From assembly GCA_025603075.1 (NCBI GenBank), contig MU626354.1, positions 17,311 through 81,310 of the forward strand: a DNA stretch of 64,000 bases, in the 5' to 3' direction. Below the pieces are notes generated by a model that was not told where the DNA came from, ran no database searches, and worked only from the letters and a program-made list of their open reading frames with translations. Numbering within the stretch: position 1 is the first letter of the stretch; the number at the start of each line of letters is the position of its first letter. The position numbers and the translations under genes were made by a program. Source of the stretch: Neoconidiobolus thromboides FSU 785. Taxonomy: Eukaryota; Entomophthoromycota; Entomophthoromycetes; Entomophthorales; Neoconidiobolaceae. Below, piece by piece: positions 32,601-44,418 of the stretch.

Positions 32601-34242
32601 GCTAAATAAAGTTTTAGCTATTAACTTTTGAACTTTAATTGTATTACCCAAATATGAAGGAGGCCAGCTGTTTGAATGTAGCCTTAAAAAATGAGCGTTT
32701 TTTGAATGGCCATCTCGAGTTGAAACCTTTTTTACTTTGGGCAGATTAATCGGTTTAGAACTACTAAGCAATTGTTTAATATTTAGCAAAAGATTAAGTT
32801 TTAATACTTACCTATAAGATGAAATAGGTTCAAAAATTTCATGTTGATTGCTTTCTTCAGATTCCTCGTGCTTGATATGCCAATCACTTATAGTCTGTTT
32901 AATTCCTTTATCTGCTAAAACCTTTTCGATCCTAAGTTCCTCAATAAGTTGTTCTTTAAAGTGGCCAAGGCTTAAGGGATTTATTCCGGGGTCTAAAGAA
33001 CTAACTTGTTCCCCAGACTCAAAGCCTGGAAACAATTGCAGATTAACTCCTTGATCAAACGGTACTTCGCTGGCAGAAAGATAAGAACTATCTTTCAGCT
33101 CATTTTCCTCGATATCGACTGATTTTTTCCCTTGGTGATAAGATACTAGTGGGTTTGGTGTAGTAATCAATGAACCCGATCTTCCCAAGGTTACGGCAAT
33201 CGAGTTACTTCTCTTTCTAATCATTGGAACCGATACACATAAATTCTTACAATCGTGATTTACAAGGGAATTTTTGTTGTCTTGGGCGAATGGTAAATTA
33301 TTCAATTGACTAGATGGACTGGTTTCTGGACTTGTATAAATAGTTGAGAAATAAGGAGTGTTTAAAGAATGAGGAGAGTGGAATAGAGAATCATCAGTAT
33401 TTGTTGAATCGATTGATGATGAGAGGTAGTAGTCGCTTTGCATTTTACTATCGTAGTCGCTTGCATTAGCTCTAGAGTTGTAAGAGCTAGGCGAGAGATC
33501 TCTTTGCGGCAGCATAGCCCCACGTTTTTTCGCTAGATTCGATAAGCTTTGTACAGCTAAGTTTGATAACCCATCATTACTTCTTCGTAATCTGTTTATT
33601 CTATCATCAGAGCAACTAGATATCTTTTTATTATTGTTGGAGCCATCATTTGAAACTTCATATAATCCTTGAGTCTGATAGCTTTGGAAAGAATCCTCTT
33701 TGTTATCTGATCCTGTACTGTTTTCTGATAAAGACGGTAGGTCTTGTAAAGGAGATACCTTTAATGATGAGCTATTGGTGGAATTGGGTGTACGGAAACC
33801 ACCATACATTGAATGAGATCTTTCAAGTTGGTAAGGCGAGGTAGTACAAGGGGATAGATTGGGAGACTCTAAGGCATCTCTAAATGAATTCTTTCTTCCT
33901 AGCTGAGATATTTTTTTGTCTGATCCTATGTTGTCTACTGAAGTTGATTTTAAAGTCGAAATGGTTAATGCATCTAAGGAAGACATCGTTCTTCTTTGAA
34001 ACCAATTTCCTACATGCGCTAAAGGGTGTTTACTATCTAAAATAATATTAGTATAAGTTAAAGTTAAAGTATATTGAGATACCATTTGATTTATTTGTGC
34101 TTTTTATTGGTAGTGGAGGCGTTGGTGGGGGTCTTTGAATATTCAAAGTACCAAATTGAGAAGGTGAATTTGAAGGTAAAGAACTTAAATCTATGTCATC
34201 TTTTGAAGAATTCTGTCGAGAATTGATTGGTGCAGGCAGCAT
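29613..34242 (-). CDS. RIM15: Rim15/Greatwall-type AGC protein kinase
   Basis: Nutrient-responsive kinase that in yeast drives quiescence by phosphorylating the PP2A inhibitors Igo1/2 (Greatwall-ENSA pathway). Five exons (34083-34242, 32812-34036, 32648-32763, 32372-32601, 29613-32327) give 1481 residues. The first two exons are Ser/Pro/Asn-rich and regulatory. Exon 5 carries the family's zinc-finger motif CRICDETVYKHDFEHHSEEC, then the kinase: glycine loop ISRGAFGKVYL, AIKVIRK, HRDLKPDNILL, LTDFGLSRI, and a roughly 55-residue Ser-rich insert before GTPDYLAPELLLG. The split kinase with an insert between DFG and APE is typical of Rim15/Greatwall. I see no PAS domain, which yeast Rim15 has. The 32648/32601 junction has alternative acceptors; I chose TTTATTTAG because it extends a helical frame. 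Confidence 0.9.
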
Positions 34243-35984
34243 ATTTTAACAATACTACTATTGTCAAGTCAAAAAGGTGGATATTTATTATTGAAATTGA
34301 GGAATGATTTTAATAAGTCAATATACAATCTAGTTTGATGTTATTTTAAATAAGAAAGATTTATTTTTTGTGTTAACCTTTAAATTTGAAACTCTTTCCT
34401 GCATTCACTTAAATTTTCAATCTTTTTTGATATGCAGAAATAGCTAAATTTGTACGTGACTGTGTTATTATTGATAAATCCCTACTAATATTTGAAATAA
34501 ACATGTTTTAAAATAGATCGAATTTCATTGGCTAAAGTTGCTATGGCTATGTGTACTTTAATTATTTTTTTGGTTAATTTTAATAACAACAAATATCAAA
34601 AATATCAACCTCAAATTATCAATTTTATATTCATAATTATAATCTCTATATGGTTATGTAATAAATCTTGTATATCTTATTGCTGTTAAATTACATATAA
34701 ATATTTTTTAAGTAAATTTAGATCATTAAATTTCATTTTTTTTATCTATATTTCTTTTGATTTCATCTTTTTGATTTTTTTTCCCATATAATTTATAGGT
34801 GTGGGAATAAAAATGATTTAGGTGAAATCACTAATTTTAAAATATTTTATTGTCAAATCATTTCATTATGTGACTATTTTTAATTCTAACCTTTATTGCT
34901 TAAATTATATTTAGGATTTAACTTATTGGTTTAACTAAGAATATGATTATAAAGAGTACTAATTTCTGATTCAATTTATTATTATTGACCCTTAAAATAA
35001 CACGTTTTAATGTCTAAAAATATTCTATTTATTTAAAACATATAATCTATAGAATACAGTATATGTAATTAAAATTGATATTTGAGTTCTTCTAGTGCTA
35101 TCTAATTCGAGCTTTTATTTATCAAGTCATTCAGTTAAATTTGTTAGAAACTATTTTGCTATTTTAATTATGCAACTTAAAACAAGTTTAAATTAACAAA
35201 ACATATGATAGCTGCAGCTCTATTGCGACTTGGCTAGCACTAATTTTTAAAGTCAATTAGTAGTTTGTTGTTTTCCAATACCTAACGCAGATTTTAAATT
35301 TAATAAAATTTTATCCTTGAATGAACAGTTAATTATGTTGCGATGGATCTGCGATAGGTGTATTTAGACATAGAATTCGATACTATTTGTCGTAAAAATA
35401 GTTTTAGATATAACTTTGTTTCTACCCAACTTTTATATACAATTTTTTAGCTACAAAAAGCACCATAAAGCTTTTGCTCTAAATCGCATGTTAAATGGTC
35501 TAATTCCTCCACAATTTGTAAACTTCTTATCTATATATGTTATAAAAGTCAATGTGAACTCATCGTTTCCATATTTTGGTTTTTTCAACTTGTCTTAAAT
35601 AAGGACATGAATATTTTTAGATATGTCATGGATCTAATTTCTTATTTTATTATTATACTAAATACTAATATTTATGATCTTTTTATATTGATGGTTATCT
35701 TATTATGAAACACACACAAATTTCCAAAATAAACACTATCTCCTATTTCTGAATTAAAGATTCATTTCATAACTCATTACACACAGCAAATTTGAATTAT
35801 TAACTTCAATTACAGACTACTTTATTCAATTTTCATACTCTTTTAAAGTCACAAAATAAAATAACATTTTAAAATGTTATTTTATATTTATAATTTTAAT
35901 TTGTAAAGTACTATAAAGTATACTATATTTTATAAACCTTGTTTTGAACTTATTTTAAATACAAAAGCTATTAAGATGGAATTT

Positions 35985-36078
35985 GGGAATATATTTCTTA
36001 AAGAATTCTACTAGCAACTTTTCCACTTAAATAGTGCTGTAAAAATGAAAAAAGTGATGAAACCAAAAAAACACTCCC
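35985..36078 (-). mobile_element. MITE-like element, copy 8 (reverse, degraded)
   Basis: Left end GGGAATATATTTCTTAAAG, core CCACTTAAATAGTGCTG, right end CCAAAAAAACACTCCC followed by ATAT. The left flank is ATTT, so the target copy has decayed. Confidence 0.7.
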
Positions 36079-36561
36079 ATATAGTCCATTAAAATATACT
36101 ATAAAATTATTTACACTATTTTTAATTTAACTCAATTTTAAATCTTTACTTTAAACATTTATTATAAGTATAGTTACAATCAGTTGTGAGATTTTTGATA
36201 ACAAATTAGCTGAGACTTATAATATAATACAGTTTAATCATATTTAAAATAAATTTATATTATTCTATAAACTATCGATTGGGTTACAATCTTTACTATA
36301 ACATTAATGTGTAAAAAAAACAGTAAATAACTTCTATATAATTTAAAGATAGAGCAAATATATAATACTAAAACAAAATAGTTTAAAGCCAAAAAAATAA
36401 TAATACTTACATTATAGTTCTAGAGCACTGTTAAACAAATGAAATGTGTTTATGACATTTTGTTTAATTTTCTAATATAGAATTTAAAAAAATAGTGAGC
36501 AAATTATAAAAAAGCGAATAGTTTTGTTTACTTTCTAATACATTTTATAATTCTTTAGAAT

Positions 36562-36661
36562 GGAAGTGTTTTTTTTGGCTTCATTGCTTTTTCTATCTTT
36601 TAAGTGTTATTTGAGTGGAAAAATTGTTAGTAAAATTCTTAAACAAGAAAAATACATCTCT
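36562..36661 (+). mobile_element. MITE-like element, copy 9 (forward, degraded)
   Basis: GGAAGTGTTTTTTTTGGC...AATACATCTCT, with the full interior (TAAGTGTTATTTGAGTGGAA). Flanks are GAAT and GAGT, so no clean duplication remains. Confidence 0.75.
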
Positions 36662-36977
36662 GAGTACAAATCCATATATCATTCGAAGTTTTTATTAAGC
36701 ATATCAATAATAAGTTTACTTTTCATATTTGACTTATACTTACATGCTATAGAAAAAAAGCCATAAAAAGGAAATATCAATCTCAATATAAATAGAACCG
36801 TTTATTAATATTAAAATGAATTAATATAGTTTTGATGATACGATTTTATTTTAATAAACCCTTAATTAAAATAGATTATTCTAATTGACTGAAATAAAAG
36901 ATTGAAAAAGCGAAGTACTAAGTTGCTAAATAGTGGGTAATTCTAAAGGAAATTAATAATCCAAATCCACTAAATGA

Positions 36978-38627
36978 ATGATTGGCTGGAAATTAAATTC
37001 GAAAATTTATTTAAAGGAGAACTGGGGAGAAAAAAATCAAAGATTTAGAATGATTGGAATTGGGGATATCAAAGAGATAAGACGATATGAGGATGAAGAA
37101 ATAGAAGAGATGGTACAGTTAGTTGAGAAATATATTCCAAAGATGATTGATTTTATGCGTGAGGGGAAAGAAGGAGGTGGTAAAGTAGTAATTAATGAAA
37201 GCAAAAAAGAGTTATATGAGATCTTAGATTTGAAGTTTGAAAATAGAAGAATAGGATCCAAAGAGTTAGAAACGGTTATAGAGAAATTATTCAAGTATTC
37301 TATCAACCCATACAATGCCAAGTTTTGTGACAAATTATATTCCGGAAGTAACCCAATTGGCGTATTATCTGAATGGCTATTGACTTTTTTAAACGCTAAT
37401 AGTCATGTGTACCATGTATCCCCAGTATTAACTCAAATAGAATTATTCACTTCAAGGGAGCTGGCTAAGTTGTATGGATTTAATGATAAGTTTTCGGGTG
37501 GCTTAACATTCCCTGGAGGTTCTACTTCTAATTTGATGGCTTTAGTAACCTGTCGTAACTTATGGTATCCTCATATTAAGTTTAATGGATATACAGAGAA
37601 AGATAAATTGTCTATTTTTACATCGGATAAATCTCATTACTCTATACAAAAATCAGCAATGAGTATAGGAATAGGATTAAATAGAGTATATAAAGTGAAG
37701 ACTAAAATAGAAGGCACTATGGATATTGAAGACTTGATAAATAAGATCGAATATTCTATTAGTTTAGGGGAAACACCTTTATTTTTAAATATTACTGCAG
37801 GTACTACAGTACAGGGATTTTTTGAAGACATAATAGAGTTGTGTAAAGTAGCAAAAAAATATCAATTATGGGCTCATTTAGACGCTAGCTGGGGAGGACC
37901 AGTTATATTTTCTGAGAAATATAAACACTTATTAAATGGTAGTGAAATGGTTGATTCTATTACTATGAATCCCCATAAATTATTGGGGGTCCCTTTGCAA
38001 TGTTCCTTTTTATTACTTAAGGATAGAACTCAGTTTGTAAAGGCAAACTCTTTAGATGCGGATTATTTATTCCATAATTCGAGCCTTAAAGAAAATGATG
38101 ATAATTTGGATTGGTTAGAACATCAATCAGATTTAGGACAGGGTACTATTGCTTGTGGGCGTAAACCAGATGCTTTTAAGATGTATTTAGCTTGGAAATA
38201 CTACGGAAAGATCGAATTTGAAAATAGAGTTAATGTTGCGTTTGATAATATCTGTTATTTAAAACAAAAGATTTTAAACCATCCCAGGTTTCAATTAGCG
38301 TTTAATCCAAATTCTGTCAATTGCTGCTTTTGGTACATTCCATTATCTTATACCAAACAATTTGCTTATTTGAGTGAGGATAACCTAATCTCGAATGAAG
38401 TGGTCCCTAAAGCATACGGCATTGCTACCATTGATATTCATAAAAAATTGAGAGAAAATGGAGAGTTTATGATAGATTATAGTCCTTTAGATATTAATAC
38501 TGACAATGGCTTGATAACTTTACCTCCTTTCTTTAGAATGGTAAGCCATAATCCTAATCTTAACCCCAATCATATGGATCAACTAATTGAACTAATATTA
38601 TATTATGCAAGTGATTTAAAGTTATAA
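36978..38627 (+). CDS. Group II PLP-dependent decarboxylase (GAD/CSAD-like)
   Basis: Intronless, 549 residues. Pyridoxal-phosphate amino-acid decarboxylase of the glutamate / cysteine-sulfinate / aspartate decarboxylase group, cytosolic. Diagnostic residues: FPGGSTSNLMAL phosphate-binding segment; His in TSDKSHYSIQKSA stacking on PLP; Asp302 in HLDASWGG, which pairs with the ring nitrogen; and the Schiff-base Lys334 in MNPHKLLGVPLQCS. The NPHK-x-x-GVPLQCS wording is that of animal GAD/CSAD rather than the plant/bacterial GadB type, so products could be GABA, hypotaurine or beta-alanine. Met25 (MIGIGDIKEI) is an alternative start. The N-terminal about 100 residues are shorter than in animal GADs and lack a palmitoylated tail. 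Confidence 0.9.
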   Translation: MIGWKLNSKIYLKENWGEKNQRFRMIGIGDIKEIRRYEDEEIEEMVQLVEKYIPKMIDFMREGKEGGGKVVINESKKELYEILDLKFENRRIGSKELETVIEKLFKYSINPYNAKFCDKLYSGSNPIGVLSEWLLTFLNANSHVYHVSPVLTQIELFTSRELAKLYGFNDKFSGGLTFPGGSTSNLMALVTCRNLWYPHIKFNGYTEKDKLSIFTSDKSHYSIQKSAMSIGIGLNRVYKVKTKIEGTMDIEDLINKIEYSISLGETPLFLNITAGTTVQGFFEDIIELCKVAKKYQLWAHLDASWGGPVIFSEKYKHLLNGSEMVDSITMNPHKLLGVPLQCSFLLLKDRTQFVKANSLDADYLFHNSSLKENDDNLDWLEHQSDLGQGTIACGRKPDAFKMYLAWKYYGKIEFENRVNVAFDNICYLKQKILNHPRFQLAFNPNSVNCCFWYIPLSYTKQFAYLSEDNLISNEVVPKAYGIATIDIHKKLRENGEFMIDYSPLDINTDNGLITLPPFFRMVSHNPNLNPNHMDQLIELILYYASDLKL

Positions 38628-39527
38628 AATAAAATAGTATATAAAGTTTAAATGTTATTTATTCAATTTTAATGAGATTCAAATTACACACGGCATAGAA
38701 ACCTAGAAATATATATTAATATCTTGTTTAGATGTGCTTTTTTAACAATTAATTGTAAAACTTCAGAATAAAATTAGCATCAATAAATCAAACTATTATG
38801 TTTTAGAAGAAGAATAGGATGACCTGCCCAAAAAGGACTTCAGTGCTTGACTCTATTAAATATCTCATCATATTCTGTTTAAACTTGAAATTTATGGATT
38901 TACTTACATTACAAAATTAACAATATTGTGCATTGGTTATTGACGATTTGCTTTTATACTGTTATTTGGTCGAAAATTTCGAGTTGTAGGGTGCAAATTT
39001 TTTTAATTGGTTAATTTTGAAATTTTTCTTATTAATGGATTGGAAGTTATGGGAAGTTTAATTTATTAGTAGAGTATAATAATTTGATGTCTATTATGTG
39101 AATAATAAATAACACAAAATGAAAAATATATTGATTTTCAATACCAATTGGCTATTTTATTACTATATTGACTTAAGGTCTACTAGTTTATAGGACCTTA
39201 GTTGTTCACCTATATGAAGTCTAGTTTATTAATAAAAGTAGTCAAAATGATTTTCATACTAATGTTTTAAAATAGTTTGCTAAAGCTATAAGTTTTAAAG
39301 AAAATTACTGAATAAAGATATTCAAAGTAGTATTTAAATAACTTATTATAACAGTTTGCTATATTTTTAAAGTAATATTCTTTATAAAATATTTTTTAAG
39401 CAATACTATAATAAATGATTTCAAAGGTTATTTTTTAGCTATTTGCTATTTGTGGCCATTTTAATAATGCAAAAAAATGAAATAATAAAGTTCTAAACCT
39501 AAAATCAAAGTTTTAAGATTTAACTTA
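38628..39527. other. Intergenic, 0.9 kb
   Basis: AT-rich. Holds the 3' region of the decarboxylase gene and the promoter of the BRE-like gene. No other feature seen. Confidence 0.4.
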
Positions 39528-40708
39528 ATGAATTATAAAGAATTAATATTAAAGCAGTATACGTATTTAGAAACAAAAAAAGATATTCAAATAGAATATA
39601 AAAAAATCAATGAAGTAGCAGATATCAGTAGCCTTGGAGCGAATTTAACCTTTGATTATGGTATTGAAACAAAAGCAAGGGGTAACTTTTTTAACATGCT
39701 TTTTATATAAAATTAAATTCTTATTAAAAGAATAGTGTATTTAAAATGGACATTTATAAAACAGTTACAGGATTACACTTTAATCCCAGAGCTAATAATT
39801 GAACCAAGCTATGCACCATATAATATAACAAAAGACGAAAAGTTCTTAAATGAATTTCAATTAGGCAAACTATGGCTGCAAGAAGGTAACAATTTAAGGA
39901 TAGAAGGGCTATATAAAGTGATAAAAACGTTAAAGGAGTATTTTAAGCTCCATTTGCAAAAAAACGTTTTATCCAAGGGCTATGAAAGAGTTCAGTATGA
40001 GCTTGAAAACTGGAAACATGAAGAAATATTAGAGTTTCAATATATGGACTTAAAGGATAAACAGCGTTTAAGTTTATGCACGTTTTTGAAATTTAAGCTG
40101 GAAGAAAACTTAAGTAATGATATCCTAGACCAAGTTGATGTACAGGCAAAAGTTACTTTTATATATAAAGACTTAAATTTAGTTGACATTCAATCACACC
40201 TATTATTGTCACCAGAAGCTATGGTTTTAAACGACCATATTATACTTCATAATATGTTGCCAAATCAAACATTCTCAAAATATGTTACTCAGTTTCAACA
40301 GTATTTAAAAGGCAAGATTGAAAAAAGTTTCCTACCTAGCTTGGAAATCAAACGTCAGCTTATAGCCATGCTAAAAAATAAATATGAAAGGTAAGCTTAT
40401 TAACATTTTTAGTTGTTTAGTTTTTATTAACTAATTTAAATAGCCAAGTTGATGTGTACGATTATCAAAGCATTTGTTTTAATGTTAAGATTGAAAATAA
40501 AACTGAAATAGAAAGTTTTAAAGTAAATATAAATTTAAATCAAAATTACCCAAAGCAAGGATTAACATTAAGTATTGAATCAGAACCCAATGTTTTACTT
40601 CAACCTCAACCTAAGTCTGAAGATACTATTGATTCTTTTCTATTAAGAGTCTTAGATTTAATCGAACAATACATTCTAGCAAAAATGTCTCAACATTTAT
40701 ACAAATAA
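39528..40708 (+). CDS. BRE/BABAM2 (BRCC45)-like double-UEV protein
   Basis: Three exons (39528-39681, 39736-40390, 40444-40708) give 357 residues; human BRE has 383. The spliced protein lines up with BRE/BRCC45, the scaffold of the BRISC and BRCA1-A deubiquitinase complexes. VYLKWTFIKQLQDYTLIPEL matches the first UEV strand pair ([20 protein letters not shown]). The helix VIKTLKEYFKLHLQKN follows, then the second part LSLCTFLKFKLEENLS. FSKYVTQFQQYLKGKIEKSF and the KRQLIAML helix come before the last UEV, VYDYQSICFNVKIENKTEIE and NINLNQNYPKQGLTLSIES. The first junction is what makes the match visible. No other BRISC subunit is in the window. Sequence identity is low, so this is a fold-level call. 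Confidence 0.7.
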
Positions 40709-40816
40709 ATAAAATAATTTCAAAAACAATATGCTTTATTTTATTTTATTTTTAACTGTTAACAATTTAAGCACTAATTTCAAATTTTAATAAAGTTAAT
40801 ATTCTTAAAATTAAAT

Positions 40817-42140
40817 TTACCTTTCTCTTTCTAAAAATCCAACTTGAGTTTTAGAATTGATAGCTTCTTCAGCTCTAGTTTTAAGTTGATTTAAAGCTTC
40901 AAGGTTAGGACCAACCTTCTCGAATACAAGCTCTAACTTAGCTAGTTGTTCTTCAGCTTGAGCAGGGGTTGGAGTTTCAGGTAAGAAATGATTAGCTTTC
41001 TAAAAAACAAATCAGTTATTAATCAAACCATCTTAAGATAAAACTTACTTCTGAAAGCTCTCTAATAGCCTTCTTAACCTTACGGATAGCTTTCTTTAAA
41101 GCTTCTTTATCTTTCTTTTCTTTAGCTGCTTTTTCTTTGGATTCGGCAATCACTTTTTCTTTAGCTTTTCTTTCTTCTTCTTCTTGTTTAGCCTTAGCTT
41201 CTAAAGCTGCCTTTTCAGCTTGGGCTTTAGTTGGTTTCTTTTTAGCAGCACGTTTATCCTTATCTTCTTGTTTAAACTTGATAATACGAGGATCAAGGGA
41301 GATAGCGGTATCAATTAATTTAAGGAACCTTTGACCATCTTCTTTCTTACGTTGAGCTCTTTCTTTTTTATTCTTTTGTTCAATGTATCTCTTATTATCA
41401 CGGTTATCACCATCAGCATCCTCTTTATCAAGGTATTCAAATGAACGCCATGATTCCATGTTATAAAAGAAGTCATAGAAGGCTTCTACTTGATCACGGG
41501 GGCTATCGATATCACCTAATTCGGGCACTGGTTGTTTCTTACTGAAACGTCCTTCTCTTTCGAAAACTGGGGTCCAAAGCTCAAAGAAATCACCCTTAGT
41601 TTTAGAAGTTGGGAAGGTATCTGGGTAAAACTCATCTACAGAGTCATATTGACGTCTCTTTTCTTTATTCGTGAGGATCTCATAAGCCTTTTGAATACAT
41701 TTGAAAACACGATCATCGTTAGTATTACCAGAAGCAGCTTTCTTATCTGGATGATGACGAAGAACTTTCTTATGGAAAGCTCTCTTAATTTGGTCGTCAG
41801 TGGCTTTATAGCGGTATTTAGAAAGACCTAGTAATTGGTAATGATCTTGAGACTTCCAGTCTCTTGGGTCTAAGTTTTTCATATCAGCTGGCTCTTCTTC
41901 ATCTTCAGAAAGATCTTCATCATCACCTTGATCATTTCCATAGATTTCTTGTTGGATCTTTTCATCTTCAGAGAAGGTACGTTTGTGGAAACGACGACGG
42001 ACAAAAGCTTGGAATTTAGGGCCAATTAATTCTAAGTTACGTTGTTCAGTTTTGGTTAATCCATCTTTGATGCTACCTGGTGTGGCGGCATTGAATGAAG
42101 TTGGTACTTTTGCTAATTTTAATGATAAGACAGTTGCCAT
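40817..42140 (-). CDS. ZUO1: Zuotin, ribosome-associated J-protein
   Basis: Ribosome-bound Hsp40 that with Ssz1 forms RAC and stimulates the Ssb Hsp70 on nascent chains. Two exons (41049-42140, 40817-40999) give 424 residues. A conserved N-terminal segment (RNLELIGPKFQAFVRRR) precedes the J-domain, starting DHYQLLGLSKYRYKATDDQI, with HPD at 130-132. The zuotin homology region follows (FELWTPVFEREGRFS, then FYDFFYNMESWRSFEYLD). Next comes the long charged rRNA-binding helix rich in Lys/Glu/Ala, and a short C-terminal bundle (KANHFLPETPTPAQAEEQLA). The second exon is separated by a GTAAGT intron at 41000-41048. A GTAAAT at the stop (AGG TAA) leaves open one more tiny exon. Convergent with the BRE-like gene, 108 bp apart. 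Confidence 0.93.
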
Positions 42141-42174
42141 TTTTTGATTAAAATCTCAAAGAAATGAAAATAAC

Positions 42175-42436
42175 TTAGATTGCAAATAAATCGATAAAAA
42201 TTATGGGACCTAAAATATTAGCTTGCTTTGGATTGACTGATGTTAACCTTCTGAGTATTAAGTTTCTTGAAAAAGTCTGTTTGGTTGGATCAAAATTTTC
42301 GATCAATTTATTGATTTGGTCCTGGATAAGTAAAAATTTATTCCAAGTTATGCGAGCTGAGCTCGTCAATAGTATCAAAATGGTTAACCCTTATTGTAGG
42401 AAGTTGCTACTTTTGAATGTGATTATAATTTGCTAA
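42175..42436. other. Doubly open stretch upstream of ZUO1, strand undecided
   Basis: Two overlapping frames are open. Plus strand: 42203-42436, ATG-initiated, 77 residues, hydrophobic and Cys-containing (MGPKILACFGLTDVNLL). Minus strand: about 42175-42390, protein-like and polar (WNKFLLIQDQINKLIENFD, then RRLTSVNPKQANILGP) but without a start codon, so it would need an upstream exon. The sequence is GC-richer than nearby intergenic DNA, so one is probably real. The minus reading has the more natural composition but would end only 34 bp from the ZUO1 start. Not recognised. Confidence 0.35.
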
Positions 42437-42609
42437 AAAATTCAAAGAAATTCACATATATATTTTAATTTATTCTATTTATTAATTTAAGGCATCTTCT
42501 ATTTAGAGTTAATATTAAGTATGAGTTAATTCATAACTGAGGGTCAATTTTTTCATATTTCATTTATTGCAAGAGATGTTAGCCATAAGACCAAGAAAAT
42601 AAAGGATAC

Positions 42610-42707
42610 GGGGATGTATTTTTTTGTTTAAGGATCTTACTAATAATTTTTCTGCTCAAATAGCGCTTAAAAATAGAGAAAGTAATGAAATCAAAAAAAA
42701 CATCCTC
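42610..42707 (-). mobile_element. MITE-like element, copy 10 (reverse)
   Basis: 98 bp, GGGGATGTATTTTTTTG...AAAACATCCTC, flanked by the non-palindromic direct repeat ATAC (42606-42609 and 42708-42711). One of the best proofs of a 4-bp target-site duplication. Confidence 0.92.
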
Positions 42708-43139
42708 ATACGTCTTTTTTTGTTGGAGAACGATAATTTTTATATATTTTAAATACTTAGAAAATAGGGGAATAATAAAAATATATATTCTTTAATAGCC
42801 TTTTTTTAATTTTTAGCCTTTACTGATTTCAAAAGTTTAAACCTAAGCCAGTTGGGAATTTTTTTTAAATTTAATCTGGTTTTCAAAACTCAGCTAAATT
42901 TATACTTCAAAGTTTCCATACTCAGACTGTTTAAATAAAAAAACTTAATAGCAAAGATATTAGCTTTTAAATAATGATAAACGTCTTTTAGCCATTTATA
43001 ATGCCAATCAATACTATACCATTAGTGTTTTTCAACATGTTTTTGAATTCAAAAAAACTCTAAGTCAGCTAAAACCTAGTCAATTTGAAAATTAATTTTA
43101 CTTGAAAATTTTATGTCAATGTCAATAATGTTATGATCT

Positions 43140-43530
43140 TATTTTAATGAAAAGGAAGTGGGGTTAATCTGAGGAGAAATTGTAAAGTGGAAGATCTCCA
43201 AGTGTTAAGTTAATTGTCATTGCGAAAGGTAAAGACGGGGATTCTGAGATAGAGTCTAATATAATAGTAGCTTCGATCGAATCCCTAGACTTAAGTTCCT
43301 AGATAATCAAAATCAGCTCATTAGTAAAAGAATTGTACAAGGAAAGGGATGAGAGTTGGAAGAAAGACTCGATTCAGTAAACATCCGTTCAGTGTGAGTA
43401 GCCGTCAGAGCTAAGAGAACCGTATCATCCAAGCAAGTACAGGTGGTAAAAGAAAACCATCAGGGAACTGACTTAGTTGGCTCAAAATTAATCGGACATT
43501 TTTATCAGAGACAGAGGGGATATTAGTTAA
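43140..43530. other. GC-richer degenerate island, possible TE relic
   Basis: Base composition rises clearly over the flanks. Frames are broken by stops every 10-30 codons, yet protein-like fragments appear (plus strand: VNIRSV, VAVRAKRTVSSKQVQVVKEN). Probably the decayed part of a transposable element or a transferred fragment. No family recognised. Confidence 0.4.
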
Positions 43531-43640
43531 GTATCAAAATAAAAAAGTATCTGCTTTATGAAATTTGCTTAAATGATATGAATTTGGCTGAAAATTTTTT
43601 TTATTTTTATTTCATTAAAATCTTCACATTTAATATATGT

Positions 43641-43726
43641 AGCTGTTTTTTGTCTTAACACTTTATAATTCTTCTCAATTCAAACAATACTTAAAATGGA
43701 AAAAATAATGAAGCGAAGACGTTCCT
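43641..43726 (-). mobile_element. MITE-like element, copy 11 (reverse, strongly degraded)
   Basis: AGCTGTTTTTTGTCTTAACA, then core TCAATTCAAACAATACTTAA and AATGGAAAAAATAATGAAGC...CGTTCC. Similarity is mainly in the right half. No clean target duplication. Confidence 0.55.
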
Positions 43727-44418
43727 GTATATTATATGTTATTATTTTGACTTAAACTTGACGCTCAAAACGTTCACATAATAAACCGCTTAATGGTCTA
43801 GAGCCTCAAGAGTCTTTTAAAAAAAATCAATGTTCAAAGCTACCTAGCATCGATAAATATTACACCTTTAATTAATATATGGATAGTCACTATAAATAGT
43901 AAATTGTATTACAAAAATTTGAAATAAGCGAGAAAGATAGAATGAAGAAGAAAAATAAGATATTATTAAATAAATTTAAAAAATAAATATAGATAATACC
44001 ACTACTTTTAATAAAAAATATGGTAATAATTGAATTCCATATCACTAATTTAAATTAAAGTATAAAATAAGATATTGCCAAGTTTTTCAATAAAAATAGA
44101 GAATTTCGTTTTTTTCCCATGACAAAGATATTCTATTCTGTTTATAAATTAGTGTAGTTGTTTAATTAATTTCATTAAGTAATAGCATTTAAATATAACA
44201 AGGAAGTAGAATACATTATAATAGAAACGAAGCTATAGAAGATAATTTAATTAAAATAAGGAATTTTTAATAAAATTATGTTGGGGAATACATTTTTATT
44301 GGATATATCTATAATAAACAATCTGAACTATTCTTTAGACTTATTTTTATCAAGTAATCAGATCATGTAAGTATAAGATTACAACATAGATATAACAAAT
44401 ACATGCTCACTAAAAAAG

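Larger units (their letters stand above)
34243..36977. other. 2.7-kb gene-poor region with two MITEs
   Basis: Between the divergent starts of RIM15 and the PLP decarboxylase gene. Very AT-rich. Contains MITE copies at 35985 and 36562. Short open stretches (35416-35598, 36560-36766) look random or MITE-derived. Confidence 0.4.

Noticed and set aside
36560-36766. 68-codon open stretch, plus strand
   Set aside because: First half is a MITE; no support for translation.
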